Shown here in pieces: positions 26,497 to 34,648 of a stretch of 64,000 nucleotides of DNA. Under the pieces are notes generated by a model. It had not been told where the DNA came from, did no database searches, and worked only from the letters and a program-made list of their open reading frames with translations. The DNA is from Butyrivibrio sp. LB2008 (GTDB lineage Bacteria; Bacillota; Clostridia; Lachnospirales; Lachnospiraceae): positions 149,886 through 213,885 of the forward strand of contig NZ_KK211306.1 of the NCBI RefSeq assembly GCF_000621565.1, in the 5' to 3' direction. Every line of letters begins with the position of its first letter. Positions within the stretch are counted from its first letter, which is position 1. The position numbers and the translations under genes are program-made.

Positions 26497-26544
26497 AGGA
26501 TTGACCTCATGAAAACAACTATCGGAACAAGTGTAGCTATTATT

Positions 26545-26865
26545 TCACAACTCCGTGTACTTCTTACTACTTCCAAAGCTCTTCTCCACAGGATACTTTT
26601 CCCTGTTCTTCGCTATCTTATCCATCACGGCATCTTCTATGTTTATTCCCATCTTATCCGCCATAAGGATGCAGTAATTCACAATATCTGCGAGTTCTTC
26701 AGTTGCTGCATCTTTGTCATAATCAGGACTCCACTGGAAACATTCGAGAAGTTCTGCTGCCTCTATCGAAATACTCTTTGCAAGATTTTCAGGAGTATGG
26801 AACTGATCCCAGTTTCTTTCTTCTGTAAATTTGATGACTTCTCTTTTCACCTGCTCAAAATTCAT
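26545..26865 (-). CDS. MazG-like nucleotide pyrophosphohydrolase
   Basis: 106 residues, the short dCTP/dUTP-pyrophosphatase-like form of MazG. The order is NFEQVKREVIKFTEERNW, then SIEAAELLECFQW with the ExxE metal site, then EELADIVNYC with ExxD. The helix pattern and length match stand-alone house-cleaning or anti-phage nucleotide pyrophosphatases. Its ATG overlaps the stop of the GIY-YIG/DUF2075 gene as ATGA, so the two are translationally coupled. It is of a different subfamily from the MazG-like protein at 25053, so it is not a duplicate. Confidence 0.9.
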   Translation of the reverse strand: MNFEQVKREVIKFTEERNWDQFHTPENLAKSISIEAAELLECFQWSPDYDKDAATEELADIVNYCILMADKMGINIEDAVMDKIAKNREKYPVEKSFGSSKKYTEL

Positions 26866-28520
26866 GTCACGTCAAACCTTTCTACATACTTTAGGAAATG
26901 CTCACGAAGCGCGTCATCGCACACATATAGATATGTTCCTTTTATACCTCTTGTCATGAGGACGTAATAGATATTCCTTATGTACTTATCAAGCTCTTCA
27001 TCTGTTGCGGACTGTTTACCTCTTTTGTCGAAGTATGAGGATTTGTCCACATATATCTTCTTCGCGTTTTCGTCATATCTGATATCTTTTCCAAGGATAA
27101 TAAAACCGTAATTAAGGTCATAACCTGCGCTTGTGTGAATGCATCCAACCTCATCCAAAGCGCCTTCGCTGTTTATCCAGTTATTAAGGCAGTGATTCCA
27201 TCTTTTGCTTATGCCTTCAATCTCGATGTCGTAAGCCGTTTTATTATTCTTAGACTTCCACTCCCATGCGTAGCCGGCCAACATACGACAAAGTTCAAAC
27301 TCTTTTTCTTTTATATAGAGCTGTCTGTTGAAGTCCTCGAACTTAGTAAAAATCTTAAAGTCGTAGTTTGAAAACGTCTGCCCGGAAGTGCATGTATCAT
27401 GAAGAATATCATTTATGTAATTGATGTACTCTTCACCGCCGGCAACTCTCATCTGCATCTTAAGATAATGCTTTGCATATGCGCTCATGCGGTTCTTTAT
27501 GCCAAGCTGATGCTTTAATTTATTATCGAAGATTTCCAAAGGAGTTCCTGAAGGGCCGGACAACTGGTCGGGATCAAAGAAAAATACAGGTGTCTTCGCG
27601 ACTTTCAGAACCCAGTCAAGCTCTGTTGCGTCTTTTGGAAGACCAAGCTTGGTATTATTATTGTCATGAGTCTGATATCCGACAATACTACGCCTCACCT
27701 GCAATTTCTGGGCTTCATCAACAAAAAGAATATCCCAGCTTCCGCCGTTTACCGCATCAGAAGCGCCCATTACATCTTTTGCCGCAAGTCCTTCAATCTT
27801 CTTGAAAAGATTTCTGAGTGTCGATCTTAATGATGTCTGCGGGATTATAAGTCCCATCTTCTTTTCACGAAAAGGATATTCATGAGTCTTTTCATCCTGA
27901 TAATCTCTGAGATATTTCATCAGATAAACTGCAACTATCGTCTTTCCTGTGCCCGGGCGGCCTTCCACAACGACCGGCTTATTCTTATCGGTTCGAATCT
28001 CAGTGATAATCTCATCTGCAAGCTTCTTTTGATCTTTATTCAATTCTTTAAACGGAGAATATTTGTAGAACTCGCTGTTTTTGATCCATTCAAGGGAATG
28101 GTCGGCGAGGTGATGGCTTATCAGCTCATTCCATAGCTGTTCAAAGGTATCGTCGTAATCAGATTTTCTGAAATAATTCTTGTTGGCGATACCATCGTTT
28201 TTGTTGGTTATGATAAACTTGCCATCTGCGGAAACAAACTGGATCAGCTTGGATTCATAGTCAAATGTCGCAGACTGATTGAATCTTTCTGAATATATAA
28301 AATGAACTTGCTTGAATTCTCTTTTCTCATGATTGTTATAATGCTGCTTCATCCTTTCGGAAACATTGGTAGATTCACCAATATAGATTTTTTTCCCATT
28401 CTCAAGGATATAGATCATAGGCCAGTTATTGAGAAAATCATCATTTCCGTAATTATCGCTTGGAAATTTGTGATTTGTTATTACATAAAGAATTTCTTGC
28501 GTCTGATCTGAAGTAATCAT
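26862..28520 (-). CDS. GIY-YIG nuclease fused to DUF2075 P-loop helicase-like domain
   Basis: 552 residues from the ATG at 28520, chosen because GGAG lies seven bases upstream; the frame opens 15 codons earlier at a GTG with no ribosome site. An N-terminal GIY-YIG nuclease is visible as IYIL...KKIYIGES with the conserved Arg in ERMKQH and a Glu in ESKLIQF. The DUF2075 superfamily 1-like NTPase follows: Walker A GRPGTGKT, Walker B FVDEAQ, a Q-R type stretch LKMQMRVAG and a C-terminal YVLMTRGIKGTYLYV. Such fusions occur in defence islands; it would use NTP hydrolysis to load or steer a DNA-cutting domain. First gene of the cluster. Confidence 0.88.
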   Translation of the reverse strand: MITSDQTQEILYVITNHKFPSDNYGNDDFLNNWPMIYILENGKKIYIGESTNVSERMKQHYNNHEKREFKQVHFIYSERFNQSATFDYESKLIQFVSADGKFIITNKNDGIANKNYFRKSDYDDTFEQLWNELISHHLADHSLEWIKNSEFYKYSPFKELNKDQKKLADEIITEIRTDKNKPVVVEGRPGTGKTIVAVYLMKYLRDYQDEKTHEYPFREKKMGLIIPQTSLRSTLRNLFKKIEGLAAKDVMGASDAVNGGSWDILFVDEAQKLQVRRSIVGYQTHDNNNTKLGLPKDATELDWVLKVAKTPVFFFDPDQLSGPSGTPLEIFDNKLKHQLGIKNRMSAYAKHYLKMQMRVAGGEEYINYINDILHDTCTSGQTFSNYDFKIFTKFEDFNRQLYIKEKEFELCRMLAGYAWEWKSKNNKTAYDIEIEGISKRWNHCLNNWINSEGALDEVGCIHTSAGYDLNYGFIILGKDIRYDENAKKIYVDKSSYFDKRGKQSATDEELDKYIRNIYYVLMTRGIKGTYLYVCDDALREHFLKYVERFDVT

Positions 28521-28694
28521 GTGGTTGCTCCGCTTTTTTGATATTTGTTTGAAGCTGTAGTGCACTGAAATCTAAAATATAAAATTACTAAATCACTGAA
28601 AAACAAACTGTAACTGAATTCAATTATATCATAGAAAAAGTATTACTCTAGATGCTAATGTAGTGGGAAAGCTTTGGGCGGCAATTGGGGATTT

Positions 28695-29070
28695 CCAGAT
28701 AAATATGCTACTCCACCATTCTTTTATCTGTGTTTTTCTGCTATTTTTGCCGGAATCCTTTGAGAAAACACAGATAATTAAAGGCACTCACCTCGTACTT
28801 ATCTGTGTTTTGCTACTTTTTTCTATGAAATACATCTTAGAATCCCAGATAAACATAGGCTCCCATTCAATATTTATCTGTGTGCCACTGCTTTTTTCTC
28901 TGAAATGCATCATAAAATCACAGATAAACATAGCCACCACTCAATATTTATCTGTGTTCAACTGCTTTCTTCTCTGAAATACATCATAAAATCACAGATA
29001 AGCATCGACTCCTACTCAATATTTATCTGTGTGCCACTGCTTTTCTATCCGAAAAACATCATAGATAAGT
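28695..29070. repeat. 75-bp imperfect tandem repeat array with hairpins
   Basis: CAGATA occurs at 28696, 28771, 28846, 28921 and 28995, a 75/75/75/74 spacing, with a decayed end near 29062. Each unit has CACAGATAAA then, about 19 bases on, TTTATCTGTG, a ten-base-pair hairpin; the rest of the unit reads roughly CACTGCTTTTTTCTCTGAAATACATCATAAAAT. Five units. The array lies between the end of prfH and the start of the nuclease cluster; the remainder of 28566-29148 holds nothing else I can support. It is not a CRISPR: the whole unit repeats and there are no unique spacers. Confidence 0.92.
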
Positions 29071-29148
29071 GGAAGAGGCACCATACGAGCGGCGTACAGA
29101 AAAGCTGTACACCGCACCCACTGGCATACCGCCACCTCCCACGTCACC

Positions 29149-29754
29149 TCAGCTCCGTCCCCTTATCACAAACCTCTCCCCTTCATAAACGCGAATAGGA
29201 TTACCTCGCACGATCTGCGCGTGTTTGCTCCAGGCGTCGGTTTTCTGCAGGTCCTTGTTTGTTTCGTTCATTTCTCTTAGGACTGCGGACAGTTTCTTGA
29301 GGGCGTCCTGCTTGTTGGCGAACTGGGAACGTTCTCTTGTGGACGATACCGTGATGCCGGTGGGGGTATGGATGACTCTGACTCCGGTCTCGACTTTGTT
29401 GACGTTCTGGCCGCCGGGACCGCCGCTGTGAAACTTCTCAATACGCACAGTATCAGAAGTGAGCTTTTCGCTTATCTCTTCAGGCTCAGGGATAATGCTC
29501 ACATCGACAAACCAGTTCTTTCTCTTGTGCCCCGGTCTGTACTTGCTCTTGCAGATCCACTGCATTGTTCCTTCAAGCCTTGAAAGGTCCTGCACTGACG
29601 AAAAGACAATTGATGAAAAAGCTCCTTCAACCTCTCCTTTCACAGCAGTTATCATCTCAATATCCGAAAACTCTTTTTTCAGAGCTCTGTATATTCCTCC
29701 TACAGCAACCCTGCACTCGACAGGGCCCTTTCCGGAGCTTATCTGTAATATCAT
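29149..29754 (-). CDS. prfH: Peptide chain release factor homologue PrfH
   Basis: 201 residues. The peptidyl-tRNA hydrolysis motif GGQ is present in HSGGPGGQNVNK, preceded by VRIEKFHSGG and followed by TPTGITVSSTRERSQ. It lacks the stop-codon-reading domain of RF1/RF2, as PrfH does, and ends with WSKHAQIVRGNPIRVYEG, a PrfH trait. It releases nascent chains from ribosomes whose decoding centre is damaged. Its ATG follows the rtcB stop directly (TAAATG), with GGGAGG inside the end of rtcB. Confidence 0.93.
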   Translation of the reverse strand: MILQISSGKGPVECRVAVGGIYRALKKEFSDIEMITAVKGEVEGAFSSIVFSSVQDLSRLEGTMQWICKSKYRPGHKRKNWFVDVSIIPEPEEISEKLTSDTVRIEKFHSGGPGGQNVNKVETGVRVIHTPTGITVSSTRERSQFANKQDALKKLSAVLREMNETNKDLQKTDAWSKHAQIVRGNPIRVYEGERFVIRGRS

Positions 29755-30888
29755 TTATGAATTTCCTCCCTTGTAGTTGTAGATTGGCTTAAGTATCTTA
29801 TCTACAGACACCGTTTCTTCTATAGCTTCCTTAATATAATCAATACCTCTGTAAGCAAACGGTGCCTCGTCCAGAGTATCTTTTCCAATGCATGTGGAAT
29901 AGATTCCCTTCATCGATGCCTTAAACTCAGATACGGTGTGCGAACCGGCCACATCTCCCCTTGATAATATCCTTCCCGAGCCATGCGGCGCAGAATTGTT
30001 CCAAAGAGAGTTTCCTTTGCCTTTTCCAAGGATCACTCCCTCTTTCATATTTACAGGTATAATGACATCCTCATTTTCCGCAGCCGAGATCGCACCTTTT
30101 CTGAGAACCGGCTTATCCCCGCTAAGATCGACATAGTTGTGAATGCAGGAAATCTCTTCTTTCCCCTTCCACTTCATACCTTTCATGATCACTGATGCAA
30201 TTGTCTTTCGGTTCAAAGCAGCATACTCCTGCACTACCGCAAGATCATTAAGGTAGTCCTCCTTAAGCGTCCCTGTAAGATACGTCATCTCATAAGGAAC
30301 ATTCTCTTCTCCCCGGTCCTTGAGAAGCTTCTGCCCTGCTGCCATGTAGTATTCAGCCACTTCTCTTCCAAGATTCCTGCTGCCGCTGTGGATGATCAGA
30401 TACACTTCCTTATTTTCATCAATATCAAGCTCAATAAAGTGATTGCCGCCTCCAAGCGTGCCGATGCTCAAAAGAGCCTTATCACTTCTGATGTGCTTGC
30501 GGCAGCGAAGCCTCTCCAAGTCAAAATCCGCGCCGTTAGAAACTCTCTTCCTTATGCATGATCCAACCGGCACATTATCTCTGATCACCGCGTCAAGCTT
30601 CTGAAAATCATTTCTGATCTTTCCCAGCTTTACTGCGAGCATTCCGCATCCGATATCAATGCCCACAAGTGAAGGCAGTACCCTGTCTGTGATCGTCATG
30701 GTAAGGCCGACAGGTCCCACTTTCCCCGGGTGAACATCGGGCATAACTCTTATTACCGAGCCTTCCGCCGCTCTGTTATCACAAATCATCTGTATCTGTG
30801 AAATGGCATACTTATCTACCTCTGAGCCAATAAGCTCCTGTTTGCACATGATCTGTGCTTCTGCATATTTTCCTTTTACGAGTATCAA
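29755..30888 (-). CDS. rtcB: RNA 3'-phosphate ligase RtcB, PrfH-linked type (RtcB2)
   Basis: 377 residues, shorter than canonical RtcB (about 400-480). Metal and guanylation residues are visible: DIGCGM, GTLGGGNHFIE, HSGSRNLG and PHGSGRILSRGD with the family's C-terminal YRGIDYIKEAIEE. It joins RNA 3'-phosphate to 5'-OH ends using GTP. Paired with PrfH it is known to reseal 16S rRNA cut in the decoding centre. The start is TTG at 30888, seven bases after GGAGG; that ribosome site lies inside a hairpin (30896-30913). Immediately upstream of prfH. Confidence 0.93.
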   Translation of the reverse strand: MILVKGKYAEAQIMCKQELIGSEVDKYAISQIQMICDNRAAEGSVIRVMPDVHPGKVGPVGLTMTITDRVLPSLVGIDIGCGMLAVKLGKIRNDFQKLDAVIRDNVPVGSCIRKRVSNGADFDLERLRCRKHIRSDKALLSIGTLGGGNHFIELDIDENKEVYLIIHSGSRNLGREVAEYYMAAGQKLLKDRGEENVPYEMTYLTGTLKEDYLNDLAVVQEYAALNRKTIASVIMKGMKWKGKEEISCIHNYVDLSGDKPVLRKGAISAAENEDVIIPVNMKEGVILGKGKGNSLWNNSAPHGSGRILSRGDVAGSHTVSEFKASMKGIYSTCIGKDTLDEAPFAYRGIDYIKEAIEETVSVDKILKPIYNYKGGNS

Positions 30889-30895
30889 AATAAAA

Positions 30896-30913
30896 CCTCC
30901 GAAATATCAGAGG
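30896..30913 (-). promoter_or_regulatory. Hairpin covering the rtcB ribosome-binding site
   Basis: On the minus strand CCTCTGA and TCGGAGG form a seven-base-pair stem (one G-U) with a TATT loop. The 3' arm contains the GGAGG used by rtcB. The 5' arm, as GCCTCTG, is also fully complementary to CAGAGGC inside the short upstream reading frame (30991-30997), giving two exclusive pairings. Confidence 0.7.
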
Positions 30914-30963
30914 CTACACTTGTCCCGCTCTGTTACATATCTTTGAATGATCCGATCGAACGA

Positions 30964-31038
30964 TCAGAAAAAAAGACGGCGGACAATCATGCCTCTGTCA
31001 ATTACGTTAATAGTTCCAAAAATAGTCATGTATCTCAT
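30964..31038 (-). CDS. 24-residue leader peptide candidate upstream of rtcB-prfH
   Basis: ATG at 31038 to TGA at 30964 with an excellent ribosome site, AAAGGAGG, seven bases before the ATG. The peptide starts MRYMTIFGTINVIDRG and ends IVRRLFF. It is too short for a folded protein and shows no toxin-like membrane segment. Codons 14-16 carry CAGAGGC, complementary to the 5' arm of the hairpin that hides the rtcB ribosome site. This arrangement is that of translational attenuators such as those of erm genes. The rest of 30889-31247 holds two back-to-back promoters. Confidence 0.6.
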   Translation of the reverse strand: MRYMTIFGTINVIDRGMIVRRLFF

Positions 31039-31097
31039 GATCGTCCTCCTTTCTGCTCATAGTGAGCAATTGAAAATTCTTAATAACAACAAAAGCA

Positions 31098-31103
31098 AGT
31101 ATA
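31098..31103 (-). promoter_or_regulatory. -10 element of the rtcB-prfH promoter
   Basis: On the minus strand TGTTATACT is an extended -10 (TGn then TATACT); the region about 17 bp upstream is only T-rich (TTTATT), so the -35 is weak. The leader ATG lies about 60 nt downstream. Confidence 0.5.
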
Positions 31104-31189
31104 ACACATACACTTGAAAAAATAAAACTTTTTAAAATAGTCCAATAACCCCGTCCCTTAGGTCCATTTTATTTTTGCAAAAAATAGCG

Positions 31190-31195
31190 TATAAT
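31190..31195 (+). promoter_or_regulatory. -10 element of the GGDEF operon promoter
   Basis: TATAAT at 31190-31195, with only T-rich sequence (TTTTAT) at the -35 position. It drives the gene at 31248, whose ribosome site GAGGG lies six bases before the ATG. Divergent from the rtcB promoter. Confidence 0.5.
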
Positions 31196-31247
31196 TGTAC
31201 TGTAAATAGTTATTTTTTGACAGCAATACCGTCTATGAGGGCAAAAC

Positions 31248-32396
31248 ATGTATTGGCAAAAGATAAACTACTACGGCTTTGAGAAAAATCGCTACAATGA
31301 TTGCAAAGAACTTATACACAATACAAATTACAAGTACATGCGGATCATTAACAGCTGGATTCTTTTTTTATCCATTGTTTATATGATCTTATGTCTTTTG
31401 AACAAGTTCGGATTATTAAGAAAGAACTACACCATATACTACTCGTTTATGATCTTTTCTCTGATCTTCGAAGTAGTTATTTTTGCATTAAAAAAAATAT
31501 GCATCAAGTATACGACTGTCTTTGTTCATATAAGCTTTTTTCAGCTGATATCTTTTGGAATATGTTCTTCGATCTCACAACCGTATCTTGCAGCAACCAT
31601 ATATCTTGTCCTGGTTGTTATTGTTTCTGTTGCCTACATTGACACAATGATCAGATTCACCGTCCTTCTCATCTTCTACAGCAGTATTTTTCTGTACACA
31701 TCATTTAATTATAAGCCAAACAACCTTGCCAATATCGATATGTACAATATAATGATATTCCTTTTGCTCTCGCTTATCATGCACTACAATTTCCAACACA
31801 GTAAGATAAATCAGTTCTATACACTTCAAAAGAATATTCAGATCCAACATGATCTTGAGATACGTTCAAGCTTTGACACTCTTACAGATTTGCTCACCAA
31901 AGACCGCTTTTTTGCAATCGCGGATCAGATAATAAAAGACTCGGTAAAACTCGATGAATATATCGTCGTATGTCTGCTCGACCTTGATAATTTCAATGAA
32001 ATAAACAATAAACTGGGCCACCAGATCGGAGACAAGGCAATCCAGATGGCTTCCCGCATAATAATTGAAGAACTTAACATAGACATGCTTGAGAAATGGT
32101 CATTTACCGAGAGAGCCGTCCACAATGTATCCACCTTTGCCGGACGACTCGGCGGAGATGAATGCATAATGTTTATAAGAGGTCAGAAAAATGTTGAAAG
32201 CATAACTGCTATTTTAGAGAACATTCTGGCCAAATTAAATGCAGTAAATATCGGCGAACTTCACGGAATCAATGCTTCTTTGGGACTTGCAAGCGTATCT
32301 TCCGAAGATCCTGACATTGACTCTGTTTATAAGCGCGCCGGCGAAGCTCTTTATCGTTCCAAACAACATGGAAAAAACTGCATCTCGGTTATTTAG
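31248..32396 (+). CDS. Membrane diguanylate cyclase (GGDEF)
   Basis: 382 residues: five or six hydrophobic segments in the first 190, then a GGDEF domain. The substrate loop SFDTLTDLLTKDRFF and metal strand CLLDLDNFNEIN are present, and the active-site loop reads GRLGGDEC, where only the last residue differs from GGDEF; GGDE is the catalytic part, so it is likely active. It makes cyclic di-GMP from two GTP. No known sensory domain precedes it. First gene of a three-gene operon with an HD-GYP relative and a sugar-binding-protein relative. Confidence 0.9.
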   Translation: MYWQKINYYGFEKNRYNDCKELIHNTNYKYMRIINSWILFLSIVYMILCLLNKFGLLRKNYTIYYSFMIFSLIFEVVIFALKKICIKYTTVFVHISFFQLISFGICSSISQPYLAATIYLVLVVIVSVAYIDTMIRFTVLLIFYSSIFLYTSFNYKPNNLANIDMYNIMIFLLLSLIMHYNFQHSKINQFYTLQKNIQIQHDLEIRSSFDTLTDLLTKDRFFAIADQIIKDSVKLDEYIVVCLLDLDNFNEINNKLGHQIGDKAIQMASRIIIEELNIDMLEKWSFTERAVHNVSTFAGRLGGDECIMFIRGQKNVESITAILENILAKLNAVNIGELHGINASLGLASVSSEDPDIDSVYKRAGEALYRSKQHGKNCISVI

Positions 32397-32427
32397 GATG
32401 TCATTTTTCCAATAAGGGAGTACAGAT

Positions 32428-33360
32428 ATGATAATTGTAGTAAAAGCCCTTATTTTATGTGCAATCATAATAGCGGTATATACAACGCTGGAGTGCATAT
32501 CTTTTTTCAGCCTTCACAAAGATATCATCACTGAGTTTGAAGGAAAGAAAAAAGTGATACTCTTAGCTTCATACTGCCTATATATAGCTATATGTCTGCT
32601 TTTTTGCGTAGCAATCGTAATAAGCGGTGACAGCTTCCTATTTGGCCTTATTATATTTGTTTTTTCTCTGCTGATCTTTCTTTTTACCAACTGGATGTTT
32701 GTTGTCATCGGCAGTGTAAAGAGTAAGACAAAAGATATAGCTGAGTGCCTCATCGGAATGATAGAAGCCAGAGATACCAATCTCGATGGCCACTCCCTTC
32801 ATGTTATGGAAATCGCGATGCTCATATATGACTATCTTCCATACAAGTATAAAAAGACCATTCGATGTGAAAATTTAAGATATGCAGCTCTCTTTCTCGA
32901 TGTCGGAAAACTGGGAATTCCGAGCAAAGTCATCAACAAGCCGGGAAAACTTGAAACTGAAGAATGGGACATTATAAAGAAGCATGCAGATATTGGTGTT
33001 CAGGTACTTAAGCAGATCCACTCTTTTGATGAAATATCCGACTGGATCTTGTACCATCACGAAAGAATAGACGGAAACGGATATCACGGCCTTAATGGCA
33101 ATGAGATCCCACTTGCATCAAGAATAATAGCCATTGCCGACACTTACTCCGCAATAGTTATGGTCAGATCTTACAAACCGTCAAGATCCTACGATGATGC
33201 GATTGGTTCACTGAAGATTGCCGCAGGTTCACAGCTTGATAAGGAACTGGTCGGTATCTTCTGTTCCATTCCTCGCGAGAAAGTTGAAGAATGTACAAGA
33301 AGAGTAAAAGAAAAAATGTCTCTTTTCCTTGCAAATGATTTTAGAGAAGAAAATATGTAA
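32428..33360 (+). CDS. Membrane HD-GYP relative with degenerate active site
   Basis: 310 residues: three hydrophobic segments (about 5-95), then an HD-GYP fold (about 105-270). The expected metal-binding His-Asp is AALFLDVGKLG, so His is replaced by Leu157. The GYP signature reads HHERIDGNGYHGL, with His in place of Pro. First and later histidines remain (GHSLH, HHER). Loss of the HD histidine should weaken or abolish cyclic-di-GMP hydrolysis, so it may be a ligand-binding receptor or regulator of the cyclase encoded 31 bp upstream. GGGAG precedes the ATG. Confidence 0.85.
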   Translation: MIIVVKALILCAIIIAVYTTLECISFFSLHKDIITEFEGKKKVILLASYCLYIAICLLFCVAIVISGDSFLFGLIIFVFSLLIFLFTNWMFVVIGSVKSKTKDIAECLIGMIEARDTNLDGHSLHVMEIAMLIYDYLPYKYKKTIRCENLRYAALFLDVGKLGIPSKVINKPGKLETEEWDIIKKHADIGVQVLKQIHSFDEISDWILYHHERIDGNGYHGLNGNEIPLASRIIAIADTYSAIVMVRSYKPSRSYDDAIGSLKIAAGSQLDKELVGIFCSIPREKVEECTRRVKEKMSLFLANDFREENM

Positions 33361-33377
33361 TAAGGAGCTTACTTACT

Positions 33378-34643
33378 ATGAAATCAGGTAAAAAACTTTT
33401 CTTTCCGATAATACTGGCTACCATGTTAACATCTTCAGCCTGCGCTCAGAATAATGCAAGCAATTCAATTGCCGACTCTCTTGATACAAACAATGAAAAG
33501 CCTGTCGTATGGTTTAACAGACAGCCTTCAAACAGTGAGACCGGTGAACTTGATATTGACGCCGTAACTTTCAACAAGAACTCTTATTACGTCGGCGTTG
33601 ATATGCAACAAGGCGCTGATCTGCAAGGCGAAATGATAATAGGCTATATCACAAACAGCGATGCTTCCATCGACAGAAACGGCGACGGGATCATCGGATA
33701 TGTGCTTGCAATCGGTGATATGGGACATAACATCTCAGTTGCAAGAACCAGGATTGCAAGAAAAGTTTGCGGAACAGCCGTAATGAAAAATGATGTTATA
33801 AATGCAGCTCCTGTATCATTGAATCTTGACGGAAGTTCCGATATTGTACAGGACGGAAGCGCAATAATAGCCGGAAAAGAATATAAGATAAGAGAACTTG
33901 CATCACAGGAAATGAAATCTTCCGACGGAATTACATGGTATGCAGATGCAGCAGGTACTGCCATTAACAATTGGGCCAATTCCTTCGGTGATGATATAGA
34001 TGTGATAATTTCCAATAACGACGGAATGGGACTTAGTATGTTTGAAAACTGGGCACGCAATAACGGTGTCCCTGTATTTGGATATGATGCGAACAGCGAC
34101 TGTGTCGCAGCCATCAAAGACGGATTCAAAGGAAGTATCAGCCAAAGAGCCAATATACAGACATACCTGACACTCCGCATTTTAAGAAACGGTATAGACG
34201 GTGTTGATGTAAATACAGGAATCGGTGTTATGGACGATGCCGGCAACGTTCTCTCCAATACAGACTACTATTATTCCGAGAGAGAACGCGCATTTACAGC
34301 ATTAAATCTGGCTGTAACGGAGGAAAACTACACTTCGTTCCTTAATCCGAATGTTACTTACGAAGCAGTATCCCACCAGCTTAATCCAACCACACATCCA
34401 ATGAAAAAAGTATGGATAAATATATACAGTACCGAAGATGATTTCCTTACCAAAACGTACGTGCCACTCCTTGAGCAATACGCACGTATTCTTAATCTGG
34501 ATATCACCTTCGCTATCGGAAACGGATATGACGAATCCAGCATCACCGGTCAGCTCACCAATCCCGATGCATACGACGGATATGCGATTAATATGATAAA
34601 GACCGATGACGCGAAACTGTTTACTGATATATTATCCAGATAG
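33378..34643 (+). CDS. Galactose-binding-protein-like extracytoplasmic sensor or solute-binding protein
   Basis: 421 residues with an N-terminal signal ending near TSSACAQ (a weak lipobox). The body is a type I periplasmic-binding fold like MglB: QQGADLQGEMIIGY, a calcium-loop-like DRNGDGIIGYVLAIGDMGHN, then DDIDVIISNNDGMG and VPVFGYDANSDC. No ABC permease or ATPase accompanies it. It follows the HD-GYP relative by 17 bp with AAGGAG. The simplest reading is a sugar sensor for the membrane cyclase and HD-GYP proteins rather than a transport component. Confidence 0.82.
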   Translation: MKSGKKLFFPIILATMLTSSACAQNNASNSIADSLDTNNEKPVVWFNRQPSNSETGELDIDAVTFNKNSYYVGVDMQQGADLQGEMIIGYITNSDASIDRNGDGIIGYVLAIGDMGHNISVARTRIARKVCGTAVMKNDVINAAPVSLNLDGSSDIVQDGSAIIAGKEYKIRELASQEMKSSDGITWYADAAGTAINNWANSFGDDIDVIISNNDGMGLSMFENWARNNGVPVFGYDANSDCVAAIKDGFKGSISQRANIQTYLTLRILRNGIDGVDVNTGIGVMDDAGNVLSNTDYYYSERERAFTALNLAVTEENYTSFLNPNVTYEAVSHQLNPTTHPMKKVWINIYSTEDDFLTKTYVPLLEQYARILNLDITFAIGNGYDESSITGQLTNPDAYDGYAINMIKTDDAKLFTDILSR

Positions 34644-34648
34644 AACGA

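Noticed and set aside
28663..29198. Plus-strand open frames of about 100 codons
   Set aside because: They follow the 75-bp repeat, reading the same repeated text (divisible by three); no ribosome site and no independent evidence of coding.
32428..33360. Sequencing error or frameshift as cause of the missing HD histidine
   Set aside because: The frame is continuous, flanking residues match the family, and the GYP motif is also altered, so divergence is the better explanation.
33644..34258. 204-codon minus-strand frame inside the MglB-like gene
   Set aside because: It is an antisense shadow; the plus-strand frame has family motifs and a ribosome site.
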